Below are positions 10,513-22,679 of a stretch of 64,000 nt of DNA, in pieces. Position numbers and translations under genes: made by a program. Position 1 is the first letter of the stretch. Each line of letters begins with the position of its first letter. The DNA is from Sarocladium kiliense (lineage: Eukaryota; Ascomycota; Sordariomycetes; Hypocreales; Sarocladiaceae), in contig JAUZTG010000020.1 of assembly GCA_030734395.1 (NCBI GenBank), forward strand, positions 1 to 64,000, written 5' to 3'. A model generated the notes under the pieces. It was given only the letters and a program-made list of their open reading frames with translations. It did no database searches and was not told where the DNA came from.

Positions 10513-13500
10513 ATGGCAACCGCCTCAGAAGCTGCTGAGCTCAAGGTGGAGGGCGTGGTTGAGGCCGCCGAGAACCCCAACACCGATGTCAGCGCTGAAG
10601 CTGCCGAACACGAAATCGTCGAGCAATCCAAGAATGCCGGTGTTGCCGCCTTCCAATTCGATCCTGATGCCAGTCCTGCTGAGAAGAGAGCTCAAGCCAA
10701 AGCTGTAAGGGCTCCCTTCGTACCATTCAGGTCGCCAAGCTTGTGCACTGCGAGATTGGAACAATACTGACAAGCGAACTTGTTTTTGTGTACAGGCGAT
10801 TCCTGCTGAGCTTCAAGGTAGCAGGCGCAATAAAGCGACCGCAGTTGTGACCGATGTCGATGACGGAACCGGGCCAGACGAGGACCTCCCAGAGGCCAGC
10901 AAAGATGGTGTTCTTGACGTGGCTCGCGATGCCGAAGGACGACTTCTCAAGGATGGCGAGGACCCGGGCTCTAAAGATCCCCCATACTCGCGCACAGGCT
11001 GGGCTCCAACCCTTGGATGGCCCATGGACAGTGCCACTGAAGGCGAGAGCTTGCTGGACCACGCTACATGGCTCGAGGGGAAGCTCCCCGACACCCTCTA
11101 TGGAGGTAAGTTTTCCCTGCTCGTATGCGAAGCTGCTGGTCAGAGACTGACATTTGGAAGATTGGTATCACAACACCGGTATTATTATCTTCGGCTGCAC
11201 TGTTTCCTGGCTTGTCGCGGTGCTGGGTGGCGGCCTGGGCTGGGTCATGATCGTCATGGCTTTCTGTGGCACCTACTATCGAACCTCTCTGAGACGTGTG
11301 CGCCGTAACTTCCGAGACGACATCTCCCGCGAGATGGCTCTTAAGCGCCTTGAGAACGATAACGAGTCTCTCGAATGGATCAACTCTTTCCTTGTCAAAT
11401 TCTGGCCCATTTACCAGCCCGTTCTTGCTCAGACAGTCATTAACGCTGTGGACCAAGTGCTGAGCTCCGCAACCCCAGCATTCCTCGACAGCCTCAAGCT
11501 CAAGACGTTCACTCTTGGTACCAAGCCGCCGCGCATGGAGCATGTCAAGACATATCCCAAAACGGAGGACGGCGTCGTTCTTATGGATTGGAAGTTCAGC
11601 TTTAACCCCAACGATACGGCCGATATGACCTCGCGCCAGATCAAGAACAAGATCAATCCGAAGGTTGTTCTCGAGATTCGAATCGGCAAGGCGATGATCA
11701 GCAAGGGTCTTGATGTCATTGTCGAGGACATGGCTTTCTCCGGCATCATGAGGCTCAAGATCAAGCTCCAGATCCCTTTTCCTCACATTGATCGTGTCGA
11801 GATGTGCTTCCTTGAGAGGCCCACTATCGACTATGTTTGCAAACCTCTCGGTGGTGACAATTTTGGTTTCGATATCAACTTCATCCCAGGTCTGGAGAGC
11901 TTCATCCTCGAGCAGATCCACGGCAACCTCGCACCAATGATGTACGCTCCCAAAGTCTTCCCCATTGAGGTCGCCAAGATGCTTGCTGGTACGCCCGTGG
12001 ATCAGGCTGTTGGTGTGGTTGCAATCACTCTTCACGGTGCACAGGGTCTCAAGAACACCGACAAGCTCGGTGGTTCCATGGACGCATATGCTGTCCTATC
12101 CCTCAACAGACGCCAGGAACTTGCCCGGACCAAGGTTATCAGCGACAACTCCAACCCTCGATGGAACGAAACTCACTACATTATTGTTACGTCTTTCAAC
12201 GACTCCCTTGATATCCAAGTATGGGACAAGAACGACTTCCGCCGATCGAAAGAGCTTGGTGTTGCCTCATTCTCCCTTGAGAACCTGGAGGAGCTCCATG
12301 AATATGAGAATGAGCGTATTGAGATCATCAACGACGGTAAAGCGCGTGGCATCGTGTCTTGCGATGTTCGCTTCTTCCCCGTTTTGGAGCCAACAAAGCT
12401 GGAGGACGGCACCGAAGAACCGGCACCAGAGTCCAACCAGGGTATTCTTCGCTTTACGGTGGAGCAGGCGAAGGATCTGGATGGGACGAAGAGTCTCGTT
12501 GGCCTGCTCAACCCTTACGCTACCATGTTTCTCAATGGCAAGGAGGTTCATCAGACCAAGAAGCTCAAGCGCACGAACAACCCAATCTGGGACGGTGGCT
12601 CGAAGGAGATTCTCATTACCGACCGGAAGAAGGCGAAACTGGGTGTCACCATCAAGGACGACCGCGATATCACTGGCGACCAGGTTATTGGCAAATATCA
12701 GATCAAGCTCGACGACATGCTGGAATGCATGGAGCAGGGCAAGGAGTGGTACAACCTAGCGGGTGTATCCACAGGTCGGGTCAAGATGTTGGCCAAGTGG
12801 AAACCCGTGGCCATCCAGGGCATCGCGGGCACGGGTGGTTACACCACACCAATTGGTGTCATGCGCCTGCACTTCCACAAAGCTACCGATCTCAGGAACT
12901 TCGAGTCCTTTGGAAAGTCAGACCCATATGTGCGTGTTCTGCTGTCTGGTATTGAGAAGGGGCGCACCGTTACATTCCGCAACGACCTGAACCCAGAATG
13001 GGACGAGGTTCTCTATGTTCCGGTTCACTCTCAGCGCGAGCGTCTGACAATCGATGTCATGGACGCCGAGAAGATGGGCAAGGATCGTAGCCTGGGTCTT
13101 GTTGAGCTCTTTGTCGGTGACTACGTTGCCCAGGACGAAAATGGCGAATACCTGACCCATGACCGCAAGAACCTTCGGGAGGATGGTCTGCGTCTTCATG
13201 GCAAAGGTATTGCCAAGGGTAATCTGCATTTCACCGCCGCTTTCTTTCCTTGCGTCAATGTTGCCGATCCTGAAGAGGACGAGGAAGAAGAAGACGCCAA
13301 GTCCGAGTCAACAGACAGGCCAGCTACCGCCGGCAAGTTCCGCGCTAGCCTCGAGAAGACTTCTGTCAATGGAGACGCTATGCCGACCTCGCCAACCACG
13401 ACTAACGGCAGGCCGTCTGTGGAGCTGCCGAAGGTCCCAGCCAAGGTTCGTTTGAGTCCAGAGGAGCTTCTAAGGCGTGAATCCGGTCTACTCATCTTCC

Positions 13501-15089
13501 ACTTGATGGAGGCAGAAATGCCCGAGATTCAAACCCGCTTGGAGGTCTTCGTCGACGATATGGCCTTCCCTTCATACGTGTCGTCAACCGTTGGTACTCG
13601 ACACCACAAGTTCGAAGAAATTGGAGACTGCATTATCCGTGAGCTTGACTTCTCACGCCTGACGATCAAGGCTCGTCGCAAGGGCGCGGATGAGAACGAT
13701 GATGATCTTGCTTTCCTTACTGGCAACACGCTGGAGACTCTTAAGCAGTGTCTTGTACGTCCGACTCCTCGTCTCTTCACTGATCTTGGGCTAACCGATT
13801 TGCAGAACAACCCAACGACCCTCCAAATGAAGAGCGTGAATGGCGGCTCTGCATGGGTTAAGGTCAGCCTGAAGTACATTCCTATTGACATGACCCTCGA
13901 CCCCAGCGAGAGTATCAACAACATGGGCAAGCTTCGTGTCGATGTGCTTGATGCTAGTGATCTCCCGTCTGCAGACCGCAACGGCAAGAGCGACCCGTAC
14001 TGCAAGTTCGAGCTCAATGGAAATGAGGTCTACAAAACGAAGGTGCAGAAGAAGACTCTGCATCCTGCATGGAACGAGTTCTTTGAGGTGGCTGTTCCTT
14101 CTCGAACTGGTGCTAAATTCAAAGTGGATGTTTACGACTGGGACTTCGCGGACAAGCCAGATTTCCTAGGTGCTGCAGAGATCAATCTTGCTACTCTTGA
14201 CCCTTTCAAGAAGTCTGAGTCTCGCTTCCTTCTTGACGGCAAGTCAGGTAGTGTTCGCCTTGGTCTGCTTTTCAGGCCTGACTACGTCACACGCCAGCGT
14301 CAAGGAACATCCACGTTCTCTGGAACCTTCGCAACTCCCGGACGCATCGTCACTGGGGTCGCTGGCGCCCCCATCAAGGGCGGTGTTGCTGTCGCCGGCG
14401 TGGTGGGCCACGGAGTTGGCAAGGGCGCGAGCTTCCTCCGACGCGGTATCTTCGGCAAGAAAAATGACAATGGCGACATCATTGAGGAGGATGCCGACGA
14501 TGGCGTGGTCACCAACGGTGCCAGCCGTCAATCATCCAACATTCCTCAAATTGTCGAGTCAGTTGAGAACAGGCCTACGACAAGCAATGGGCATACCCGG
14601 ACGAAGAGCTTTGGGGCTTCCTCTACTCACAGCGGCATGCCTGGTGCACAGAACGGCACGGCAACTTTCACAGTCGTAGGTGCCGCTGACTATCCCTCTG
14701 GAACCGACCTGTATGTCAGCATTACCCAAATCTCCCCGAAGGAGAAGCCGGTTGGCAAAACGAAGCATCACAAGTCCTCCAACGGCCAGTGGACGTTCGA
14801 TGAGACATTCACGGTCTCCTGTGCACCAGACGCTCAGTTCAAAGTGGAGGCCAAGGGCGATCACACCTTCAGCAGCGACGATGATCTAGGCGAGCACATC
14901 TACTTTGTTGATGACAGCGGATCGGGTCAAGCCAAGTCGCTCGCTGTGGGTAGTGGTACGGTGACGCTGAAGAGTTCCTTCCAACCAGCGGAGCCCAGTC
15001 ATACCGACAGCCCGAAGTCGACGCTGCGCAGGAGCTTCCTTAGCAAGCGGGAGCCCCGTGCTAGCCGAGAGTCAACGCCAAACGCTTAG
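10513..15089 (+). CDS. Tricalbin-like ER-plasma membrane tether (SMP domain and multiple C2 domains)
   Basis: Exons are 10513-10704, 10796-11105 and 11161-15089, with a probable further intron at 13755-13805. The product is 1459 residues (1476 if that intron is retained). After an acidic N-terminus comes a hydrophobic hairpin (about 174-201) that would anchor the protein in the ER. An SMP lipid-transfer domain follows (about 220-430), then C2 domains near residues 450, 594, 731 and 1072, a divergent C2-like block near 941, and a last beta-rich module near 1314. Several C2 loops keep Asp residues (GKSDPY, WDKND) suited to calcium binding; others do not. Family knowledge: tricalbins bridge cortical ER and plasma membrane and move lipids. 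An acidic, disordered linker sits near 13270-13460. Confidence 0.92.
13755..13805 (+). other. Probable 51-nt in-frame intron inside the tricalbin-like gene
   Basis: The segment begins GTACGT, has a GCTAACC branch site and ends TTTGCAG. It is exactly 17 codons in phase 0, so the reading frame stays open with or without it. Removing it joins LKQCL directly to NNPTT. It matches this genome's typical intron length and signals. Confidence 0.75.
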
Positions 15090-16039
15090 AAAGAAAGGAG
15101 CGTCATCTCACTCCGGGGCAGAAGTCCTTCTTCAAGCGAGTCTTCTCGATATAACGAGACTTCCCACGTCCTGTGGCAAGTTTCTTTTGCTCGAAAATAG
15201 CGCGTTCTCTATCACGTCTGTGAACGGCCTTTATGGATATGCGTTTGTCTTTTTTCTTTTCTTCACTCTCTCTTGGGTTCTTATTGATGGGTATGGTTGG
15301 TTCCGGGTGATCAATGGGTTCTGTCGGCTATGGATGAGGGGCTGGGAGACGGTTTTGTTTTTGTTTTCGCCTCCTTTCTAATGTTCTCCTTCTGAGGCTC
15401 CGCTCATCGCGATAGTCTTTCCTTCTTTACGTGGAACGGCTTGAATTACATTCTTGTTGTAACTACTTCATTGAGTAGTAGTGCTATTGTCACCCGTGTC
15501 GCTCGATTGGGTGCGCTCAGGTTCTTATAGTGAAGGTGTGCGCGAAAATGATGCGAACAGAATTACAATTTCTGATACAATCTCCTCTATTTGACAAAAG
15601 TCTCGCTTCGTCAAACAATGAGATGAATGCAAAATGTTGCGGCGATTGAGAGTCTTGAGGTGTTGATGGTGAGCTTGGTCACGTGAGCAGTACCGCATCC
15701 CTCTACGGCTGCTGACACACACCTTCAGGCTGCAGGAGCTCCAGTACTGCAGTGACGCGCGCCGACGCTGCCTGAGCTCCGGGACACTGTCAAACGAGCC
15801 TCATTCCTCATCCCTCGGTTTCCACATCATCCGCCCATCAACCTCATCATCACATCCGAATTCCATCACGACGCACCGCCGACCACCTTGAACCCGAAAT
15901 TTGTTCATTCACACAACCCGACTCGCTCGAACCTACACGACCCTAAGGGCCCTTCCAACACGGAGCTTTGAAGCAGCGACCGTGGGGGACTGAACGAAGA
16001 CAAGAAGCCCTTGAAAGAACACCCAGACCCTGATTCAAG
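15090..16039. other. Intergenic region between tricalbin-like and proteasome beta5 genes
   Basis: The 5' part should be the tricalbin 3' UTR. The 3' part (about 15770-16039) is C-rich leader of the beta5 gene. A CACGTG palindrome lies near 15680. No coding region is supported. Confidence 0.55.
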
Positions 16040-16990
16040 ATGGATTCCCTGGTGGCTCGCTATAGCAGACCTGCTTTCGAGCAGAATGAGATGCTCCATG
16101 AGGACATTGAGGAGCTCGCCAACCCCGTCCCCAGCGTCTCCCTCAAGTTTGCCATGCCTCCGATAGCTCAGGTGCGTTCTCAGATCGCCAGTGGCATTGG
16201 CGCCTGCTCTGCATCGTCTGCAAGATCCTCAAGGAAAGCAATATTTGTAGCTAACTGCCACCGCTTCTAGCCCTCTTCATGGCTCCGCGCCGCGACCGAC
16301 GACCGCTCTAACCCAAACTGCCCCATCAAGATCGCCCACGGTACAACTACCCTCGCCTTCCGCTTCCAGGGCGGCATCATCGTCGCGACCGACTCCCGTG
16401 CCACAGCCGGAAACTGGATCGCCTCGCAGACCGTCAAGAAGGTTATCGAGATCAACTCCGTCCTCCTCGGTACCATGGCCGGTGGAGCGGCTGACTGCCA
16501 ATACTGGCTCGCCTGGCTGGGTATGCAGTGCCGTCTCCATGAGCTCCGTCACAAGCGCCGTATCAGCGTCGCTGCTGCGAGCAAGATCCTTGCGAACCTT
16601 GTGTACAGCTACAAGGGCATGGGGTTGAGCATGGGAACTATGTGCGCGGGTGTGACGCCCGAGGAGGGTCCTGCGTTGTACTATGTTGATAGCGATGGTA
16701 CGCGTCTGGCTGGAAACCTGTTCTGTGTGGGCAGTGGACAGACATTTGCGTATGGTGTGCTGGATGCGGAGTACAACTACGATCTGAGTGTGGAGGATGC
16801 TCTGGAGTTGGGACGTCGTAGTATTCTTGCTGCGACGCACAGGGATGCTTACTCTGGTGGTTTCATCAACTTGTACCACGTCAAAGAGGAAGGATGGGTC
16901 AAGCATGGGTTCAACGACACGAACCCTATCTTCTGGAAGACGAAGCTGGAGAAGGGCGAGTTCACCAATGTTACGAGCGAGCTGGAGTAG
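16040..16990 (+). CDS. PRE2: 20S proteasome subunit beta type-5 (chymotrypsin-like catalytic subunit)
   Basis: Exons 16040-16171 and 16271-16990 flank a 99-nt phase-0 intron; the product is 283 residues. Residues 1-68 form the propeptide that is removed by autolysis at Gly68-Thr69. The mature chain starts TTTLAF, with catalytic Thr1 (residue 69), Asp17, Arg19 and Lys33 (residue 101) all in place. The segment [10 protein letters not shown] is characteristic of beta5. The subunit cleaves after hydrophobic residues inside the 20S core in cytosol and nucleus. Length agrees with yeast Pre2. The gene converges on the Qri7 gene with about 255 bases between stop codons. Confidence 0.96.
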
Positions 16991-17245
16991 GTTAACAGAG
17001 GAGGATAGAAGGTGCGAGCATGCAGAGAGCGGGTTTTCACGTTCAAGAAGATCCGTAATGTAACTTTGTACAACAGGAGAGAGGGAAGATGGTAGACTAA
17101 GATGAGTGACATTTCATATATGACTACCGTGCGCCTTTGCGACGCTTCGTCCTGTTCTATATACCGAGATCCTGTGTTGTACACTTATGTCATCCCCAAA
17201 TTTCCACGTATCATACAGGGTTTTGTTACAGGATGCCTCATCCAA

Positions 17246-18643
17246 TTACACCACTTGCTCAAAGCCATCTCTGCGTAACCACCCATCGACGCCCAACAGG
17301 CCCGACCCATGACCTGGATCCATAGGCCACTTCGGCACCGGCGTCGCGCCCAGATCCGTACACCACCCATTCTCAAACATCTCCATCCCCGCCCACGCGA
17401 TCATCGCCGCATTATCCGTACACAACTCTACGGGCGGACTCACCACCTCCAACTCCGCTCCTAACTCCGGCACCCTGACCTTAAGCGTCTCCCTGAGGAC
17501 GTGCATGAGGAATTTGTTGGAGGCTACACCGCCGGCTACTACGAGGCTGTTGCGTAGGGCGGGGAGGAGGGTGGCTGGGTCGGCTTCGATGGCGAGACAG
17601 ATGCGGCCGATGAGGTGTTGGAAGGAGGAGGAGAGGGTTTGGCGGGCGAGAGCGCGGCGTTCCATGAGGGACATGGAGGGGTTTGAGGTGGTGATGCGGT
17701 CGACAGTGGAGTAGATGCTGCTGAAAGAGAATGCGACTTCTCGGGATTGTCGAAACGGTAGAGGGATGGTCCAGCCATACCCCGTGGGTGTTGCGATCAT
17801 TTCTTCTCCGCGAGAAGCGCAGGGCTTGAAGAAGCTGTATGGGTCGGGGTCTTCGGGTGGGAAAGCGAAAGACTCGAGGAGACGGCCATACATGACGTCC
17901 GCTGAGGAGGCGATGAGGGAGGGAGGTAGGATAAGGCGGGCGGTTTGGTCGAGGACATTGCCGATTGCGGAGTCGAGGGTTGTGGCGATGATGCGGTGAG
18001 TGGTGAGGTTGGTGGAGAGGACGAGCTGGGTGTGTCCGCCAGACACAAGGAGGGAGAGGAAGGGGAAGTGCGGTCGAGGAGGTGAGGTACTGGAGGAGGG
18101 CGTGTTGAGAGCGGTGACGAGTTGTGGTGTCAAGGCGTGAGCTTGCATGTGATGGACGCCGATGAAGGGAACGCCCCATGCGACTGAGAGGCCCTTTGCT
18201 GTGTCCATGCCAATTGCGAGGTTTGTGGTCATGCCAGGCCCGCGGGTAACGGACACGAAGTCCGGAACGAGTCTTGGTGAGCCATCGTCGGCATAGCACA
18301 GCTTCGGGGAGTGGTTGGCTTCAGCTGATGGCTTGGGAAGATGGTTGATGGCGCGACGGACGAGTTTGGCAAGGGATGTGGCGTGGCCAACTACTGCGAC
18401 AGCTGGGTGTACGCCCTTGAAGGCCCGATTGTCGGAGGATATGCGCTCATTGAAAAGAAGTGAGGCGGACGGCGAGGAGGAGCTGGGCCGTGAGGGACAG
18501 GAGAGGACCGCACATGCGGTGTCATCACATGAGGACTCGATTGCAAGGGTGGTGAGGAGGCGTTTCCAGAGCTGAGAGCCGCTACGGGCGGTCCTTGTAA
18601 CGGATTGGATATGACGCCATCGCGGAGAGAGCGCGGAGAGCAT
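17246..18643 (-). CDS. QRI7: tRNA N6-adenosine threonylcarbamoyltransferase, mitochondrial (Qri7/OSGEPL1, TsaD family)
   Basis: A single exon of 465 residues. The start at 18643 is preferred over the open in-frame extension to 18847, because it opens a basic, Ser/Arg-rich presequence (MLSALSPRWRH...) suited to mitochondrial import, followed directly by the conserved core. The core shows ESSCDDT, the metal-binding VHHMQAH, the nucleotide motif VSGGHTQL and a C-terminal CTDNAAMIA. The enzyme transfers the threonylcarbamoyl group to A37 of ANN-decoding tRNAs (t6A); Qri7 works alone in mitochondria, unlike cytosolic Kae1 in the KEOPS complex. The protein is a little longer than the yeast form (about 407), with Pro/Ser-rich insertions. 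Confidence 0.93.
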   Translation of the reverse strand: MLSALSPRWRHIQSVTRTARSGSQLWKRLLTTLAIESSCDDTACAVLSCPSRPSSSSPSASLLFNERISSDNRAFKGVHPAVAVVGHATSLAKLVRRAINHLPKPSAEANHSPKLCYADDGSPRLVPDFVSVTRGPGMTTNLAIGMDTAKGLSVAWGVPFIGVHHMQAHALTPQLVTALNTPSSSTSPPRPHFPFLSLLVSGGHTQLVLSTNLTTHRIIATTLDSAIGNVLDQTARLILPPSLIASSADVMYGRLLESFAFPPEDPDPYSFFKPCASRGEEMIATPTGYGWTIPLPFRQSREVAFSFSSIYSTVDRITTSNPSMSLMERRALARQTLSSSFQHLIGRICLAIEADPATLLPALRNSLVVAGGVASNKFLMHVLRETLKVRVPELGAELEVVSPPVELCTDNAAMIAWAGMEMFENGWCTDLGATPVPKWPMDPGHGSGLLGVDGWLRRDGFEQVV

Positions 18644-21600
18644 GGAGGGGGAGTTGAGGTTAGTGAGTGTGATCTCTACTCTGAGTATGGAAATCTTAAA
18701 GCGGTGAGGACTTCCATCTCGACGCTGCGATTGTGGCTGACGGTTGTGGCTCAAGCACACGCCACAACGGAGGCACCTCACACTGCCTACCCTGCACCTT
18801 TCTTGGTAGATGCCAATGGAGCAAAGAAAGTCAACGACGAACTTCACTCACCTCGTCTTTCCTGAGTCGCAGGTAGAAGATGTCAGGGCTTGCACGCTAC
18901 GGATTTTGTTACTGAGGCTATGCTTAGCTTCGAGGTACCAGGCGCCCATAGAGCATCACGCGCCGTCCTACGCCATCCACGAGTCCAGCCTGGAAGCTTG
19001 ATGACGATGCTGGCCAGAGGGCTATCGTGGCTCACATGACCAGAAAGATTAAATTGAAGCTTGAAATATGTTGACGTCCTCTTCTTAGGCACGCCACCCT
19101 TGCGGACCACAATAGCAAACCCAATGCAATTTACGCAACCACCTTACATTAGTGCTGCAGGCATGGATGGGAGGGACGGAAGCCCGGCGAGCCTTTGAGG
19201 GTGTGCACTGGTCTGTCAAGAGTGTGCACCAAATCTTGGCGATCGAGCAACCAAAGCTCTCACCGCAGGATCAGCTCGACTTGGCCTCAGATTTCAAGAG
19301 GCAGAGGGACTCACTCTGGTCTCGTTGTGATGGGGAGCACAGGAGCTGCCGCGGGCTTCGTATGCAGACCTGCCACTGAAAGGGATCTAAGCCTTGCCCT
19401 GCCTCCTCACCCGCGCAAGGCTTTCTGAGGGCTGATCCGGGCTCATCAGGCGAACGGACACTTGGGCATGATGCTGTTGCCGTCACCTTGTGTTGAAGGG
19501 GGGCCCAGGCAGCAACCGCCGTCTCGTTGTGGTTCCCGGCATCGCGGGGTGGTGACGAGGGCCACGCTCCAGCGGTAGATGGTCGGCCCCAGACTTTTCT
19601 CGACAGGGGTATGACTTTGTTACATTATCTCTCCACGCCAACAAACACGAATGTGATACCTCGTGAGATGTATATTCGGAGGCCTTTCCTGCGCGGCGAC
19701 TTGTCAAGAGTCGTTTCAGGACGTACTAAAAGAACTGACATAGACTTCTTCATTGTCTCAGACCCTAAAGAGGTGAGCGATGCTGTCCCAAGCCACAAGC
19801 TTCCCGATGGAGGCCATGTGACTTACACAACGCACCTTCGGAGGAGCTTCCATGATTCAGGCATCTCTCTGACCGGCTGCGGGAGGCCGCTGGTGGTTGA
19901 GGGATATAGGCAAACTGGCAGGCCTGCCAGCGGGCACGCTACCACGCTCCTGGATTTCCCTTTTTGTTGGACGCATACCCTCGTGTAGGTTGGTTGGGCG
20001 TGCAAGTCGATGGACCATCCCTGTCAGCTGGGAAACTTGACCACCCAACCCCACCTCTGCAGCCTTTTCTCCAGGCCGTTCAACAGCCCAGCGACCTGTT
20101 ATGGACCTGCCATCCTGTCCTTGAGGATGTTTGAACTGGAGTGGGGACTCGATGCGTTGGCAAGGACAACCCTTGCGCCCGTTTCGCGCACTTTGTCTAC
20201 TTCGCTTGGTTGTGGCGCTTGCTTCTTCTTCAAGGAGCTGGAGTTTCACCGGCCTCGAGAATGTTCTCTGGAGAAACAAGACGAACAATTCCTGGAGATG
20301 TACGCCACATGCCCTCAAGAAGCTGCAAAATGCCCTGAGGGCTGCCCTGGATGCATGTCCTTGTTCCTGTGCCGTGTGCCCCCCTCGCCCCTTAGAACCT
20401 TGACGCTGCGTAATTGCTTTTGCCTGAGCCTGACATCGAACTGCAGCATATCCTATAAAAAAGGCGCCAACTTCACCTGGCCTCACCGCGGTCAGGGGCT
20501 CACCGATAGCCAGCCTGTTAGTCCTGCCTGCAGGGACGCTGCACCCCCCTTTGGTTCCTCAGTTCGGCGGGCGCACTGATGTGCCGATCAGGGATTCCAA
20601 TGTTGGGGGATGAACATTGCCTGTTCGCCAGACGTGTTCAAACCAGCTCCACATTCATCCAGGGACGTAGCACTTTGTCAATGACCTTGGAAATGGTCCG
20701 TATTCGCTTGAAGCGTCTATTGGATAGCTGATGAGTCTGGGTCCTCCGTGCGACAGATGCACACGCAGCACACATCGAGGTGCCGTTAAGAGGGGTAAGA
20801 GGAAATGGAAAAGACCTCGATGGTGCGCCCGTGGGAACGGAATCCGTACAATCTCTGGCCGAGGGTTTCTAGGTCTGATCTCTCTCATCCTGCAGACAAG
20901 GCTAGCCCTCCCGCGTCAGATTTCTTCTGTCAGTTCCGAGATGCAGGATCGGACGCTGTGCACATTCATCGTTTCCAAGGTAGCGTATAAACTTGCAGAG
21001 ATACGGTTTTGACGCGCGCAAGGCAGTCTTGTCTCGCCTAACGCTGGAGCCACTCCTCCTTCAGTCACAATGAGGCGTAGGAGGCGGAATTTGCCCTTGC
21101 CTAGTCGGGCTGCTCTCGAACGGGATTGGCATATTCGGCGCGGCATCGGCTCCTTTCGTTTTGCTAGACATCGCCCAAGTCCCACGGGCTGAGTGATGAC
21201 AACCTGGGTTCCAGCTTTCCTTTCCACAGTGAGGCAGTCCTGTCTCCATCGTAGGGCGGCCCCAGCTTTGCCACCCGACCCAGACAACTCAGCTTGCAGG
21301 AAAGTGCTCGCTGGGGGGGTTCAGGACCGCTCGGTGTACCAGTAGGCATTGAGGAACGATATGTCACAGTGCAATCACCTGGAGAGAGAGCGGCGTCTTT
21401 GGGCTCGGAACGAACGGGGTGGGTGGGTTAGGGGTCGTCGAACCACTGACGAATAATTCCCAAGGAGCGATGTGAATTGAAACGAGATGTTGATCCCGAG
21501 CAGGAAAATACAGCGGGCATTCCCAAAGATCAAACTGAGAGTCACTTACCCAAAGCTGTGGTGGGAAAAGACAAGTTTTTAGGTCCATGTCCACTCCGGG

Positions 21601-22574
21601 GCTGGCAGACCACTGCCGACGCGCGCGAGAAAAGGAGGGTGTGCCCCTTCGGCACGATCTCCAACACATTATTGCCTCTCAGATCTCGCTGCCGCCGACA
21701 TCCTCGACTATTTGTTTAGCGCAAAAGCGAAGTGGTGCTGCTGCTGGGGTGGGTGGACGGTCTTGTAGCGGTGGCGGTGCATCAAAGTAGCAGGCTCCTC
21801 GAATGACGTCTCACTCGCGGTGCCCGGGTCAACAATCATATTGAAGCAGAATGCAGTGACAGCAGAGGTACGACCTAATGTACTGCACGGCAAATCCGAG
21901 AAACCCGCTGGGCGTGGCTGCAACGGACAAACTTAAGCTTTTCGGGTTATCAGCTTCGCCCCCAAGGCAGCGCCTGAGAGCCATCACGACGCTCAAACAC
22001 CTGTCCATTGTCTTTTGAGCTTGAGATTCACTTTCCGTCGCTTTTCTCATGTCCTGTGATTGTTTGTGTCTCTGCATCGAGTCGATTTCCTGTCGAGTTC
22101 CTGAGCGAAACAATCCTGGGGATACGGGCAAGGAGCCACCGGTTCTCGAGACAATGGCCACCCCCTTCGGCACCTCAAGCGATGACTGGGGTTCTGCGCT
22201 TTTGGTGATTGAACGGGTCCTTTTTCAACATTCTACTCACGCTTCTGACGATCCACAATGGTACCGCGGGCCCACGTCTTACTCCGTATGGGCAGCGCGA
22301 CGCCCGGATGCCCTTGTTCGCCTGCGCTTGACCTTACACCTCAGCTCATTACAATTCTTGTCGTACGCCCTCCGTCGACGACTTATTTTCCCTCAAATGC
22401 CGTGGGTTTCCCTCCCTTTACCGTTCCCTTACTTCACCAAGACTCATCCTCATCATCACCTCTTGCTCTCCTTCCTGCCTCGAGACCCTCTCAACACCTT
22501 ACAGCCTTCGTTCGAATTCTGGTTTCTGCTCTTCCTCTAGAGTTGCATAACCCTTTGAACCAACCACTGACGCC
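18644..22574. other. 3.9 kb stretch without a convincing gene
   Basis: ORFs up to about 209 codons occur on both strands (for example near 19857-20486 minus and 20010-20579 plus). They overlap in several frames, lack recognisable domains and carry no introns with good signals. I see no transposase, reverse transcriptase, long terminal repeat or inverted repeat by eye. From about 22340 to 22574 the plus strand becomes a CT-rich leader running into an ATG at 22575. Confidence 0.5.
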
Positions 22575-22679
22575 ATGGCTGCTGGTCCATTCGACACTCC
22601 TACGCAAGAGAAGGGGCCCAAGATTGGACCGCTGGTCGTCTATGACCCTCCCCGTCCTCCACCAGGCAAGCGGAACTAG
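22575..22679 (+). CDS. Possible small ORF or first exon, 34 codons, no known family
   Basis: An ATG in good context (CGCCATGG) follows a CT-rich leader and opens a 34-residue frame (MAAGPFDTPTQ...) ending at TAG. A CAG|GCAAGC site at 22665/22666 could be a GC-AG intron donor, with acceptors at 22742-22747 after a GACTGAC branch-like site. Such splicing would bypass the stop and extend the frame by about 105 codons to 23059. Neither form resembles a family I know. It may be a real small gene or a decayed one. Confidence 0.25.
   Translation: MAAGPFDTPTQEKGPKIGPLVVYDPPRPPPGKRN

Noticed and set aside
18644..18847. Upstream in-frame extension of the Qri7 gene by 68 codons
   Set aside because: The extension has no conserved sequence, whereas the Met at 18643 opens a good mitochondrial presequence next to the core.
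19857..20579. Overlapping ORFs of 209 (minus) and 189 (plus) codons
   Set aside because: Neither has a known family, a good start context or introns, and they overlap on opposite strands as random open frames in GC-rich DNA do.
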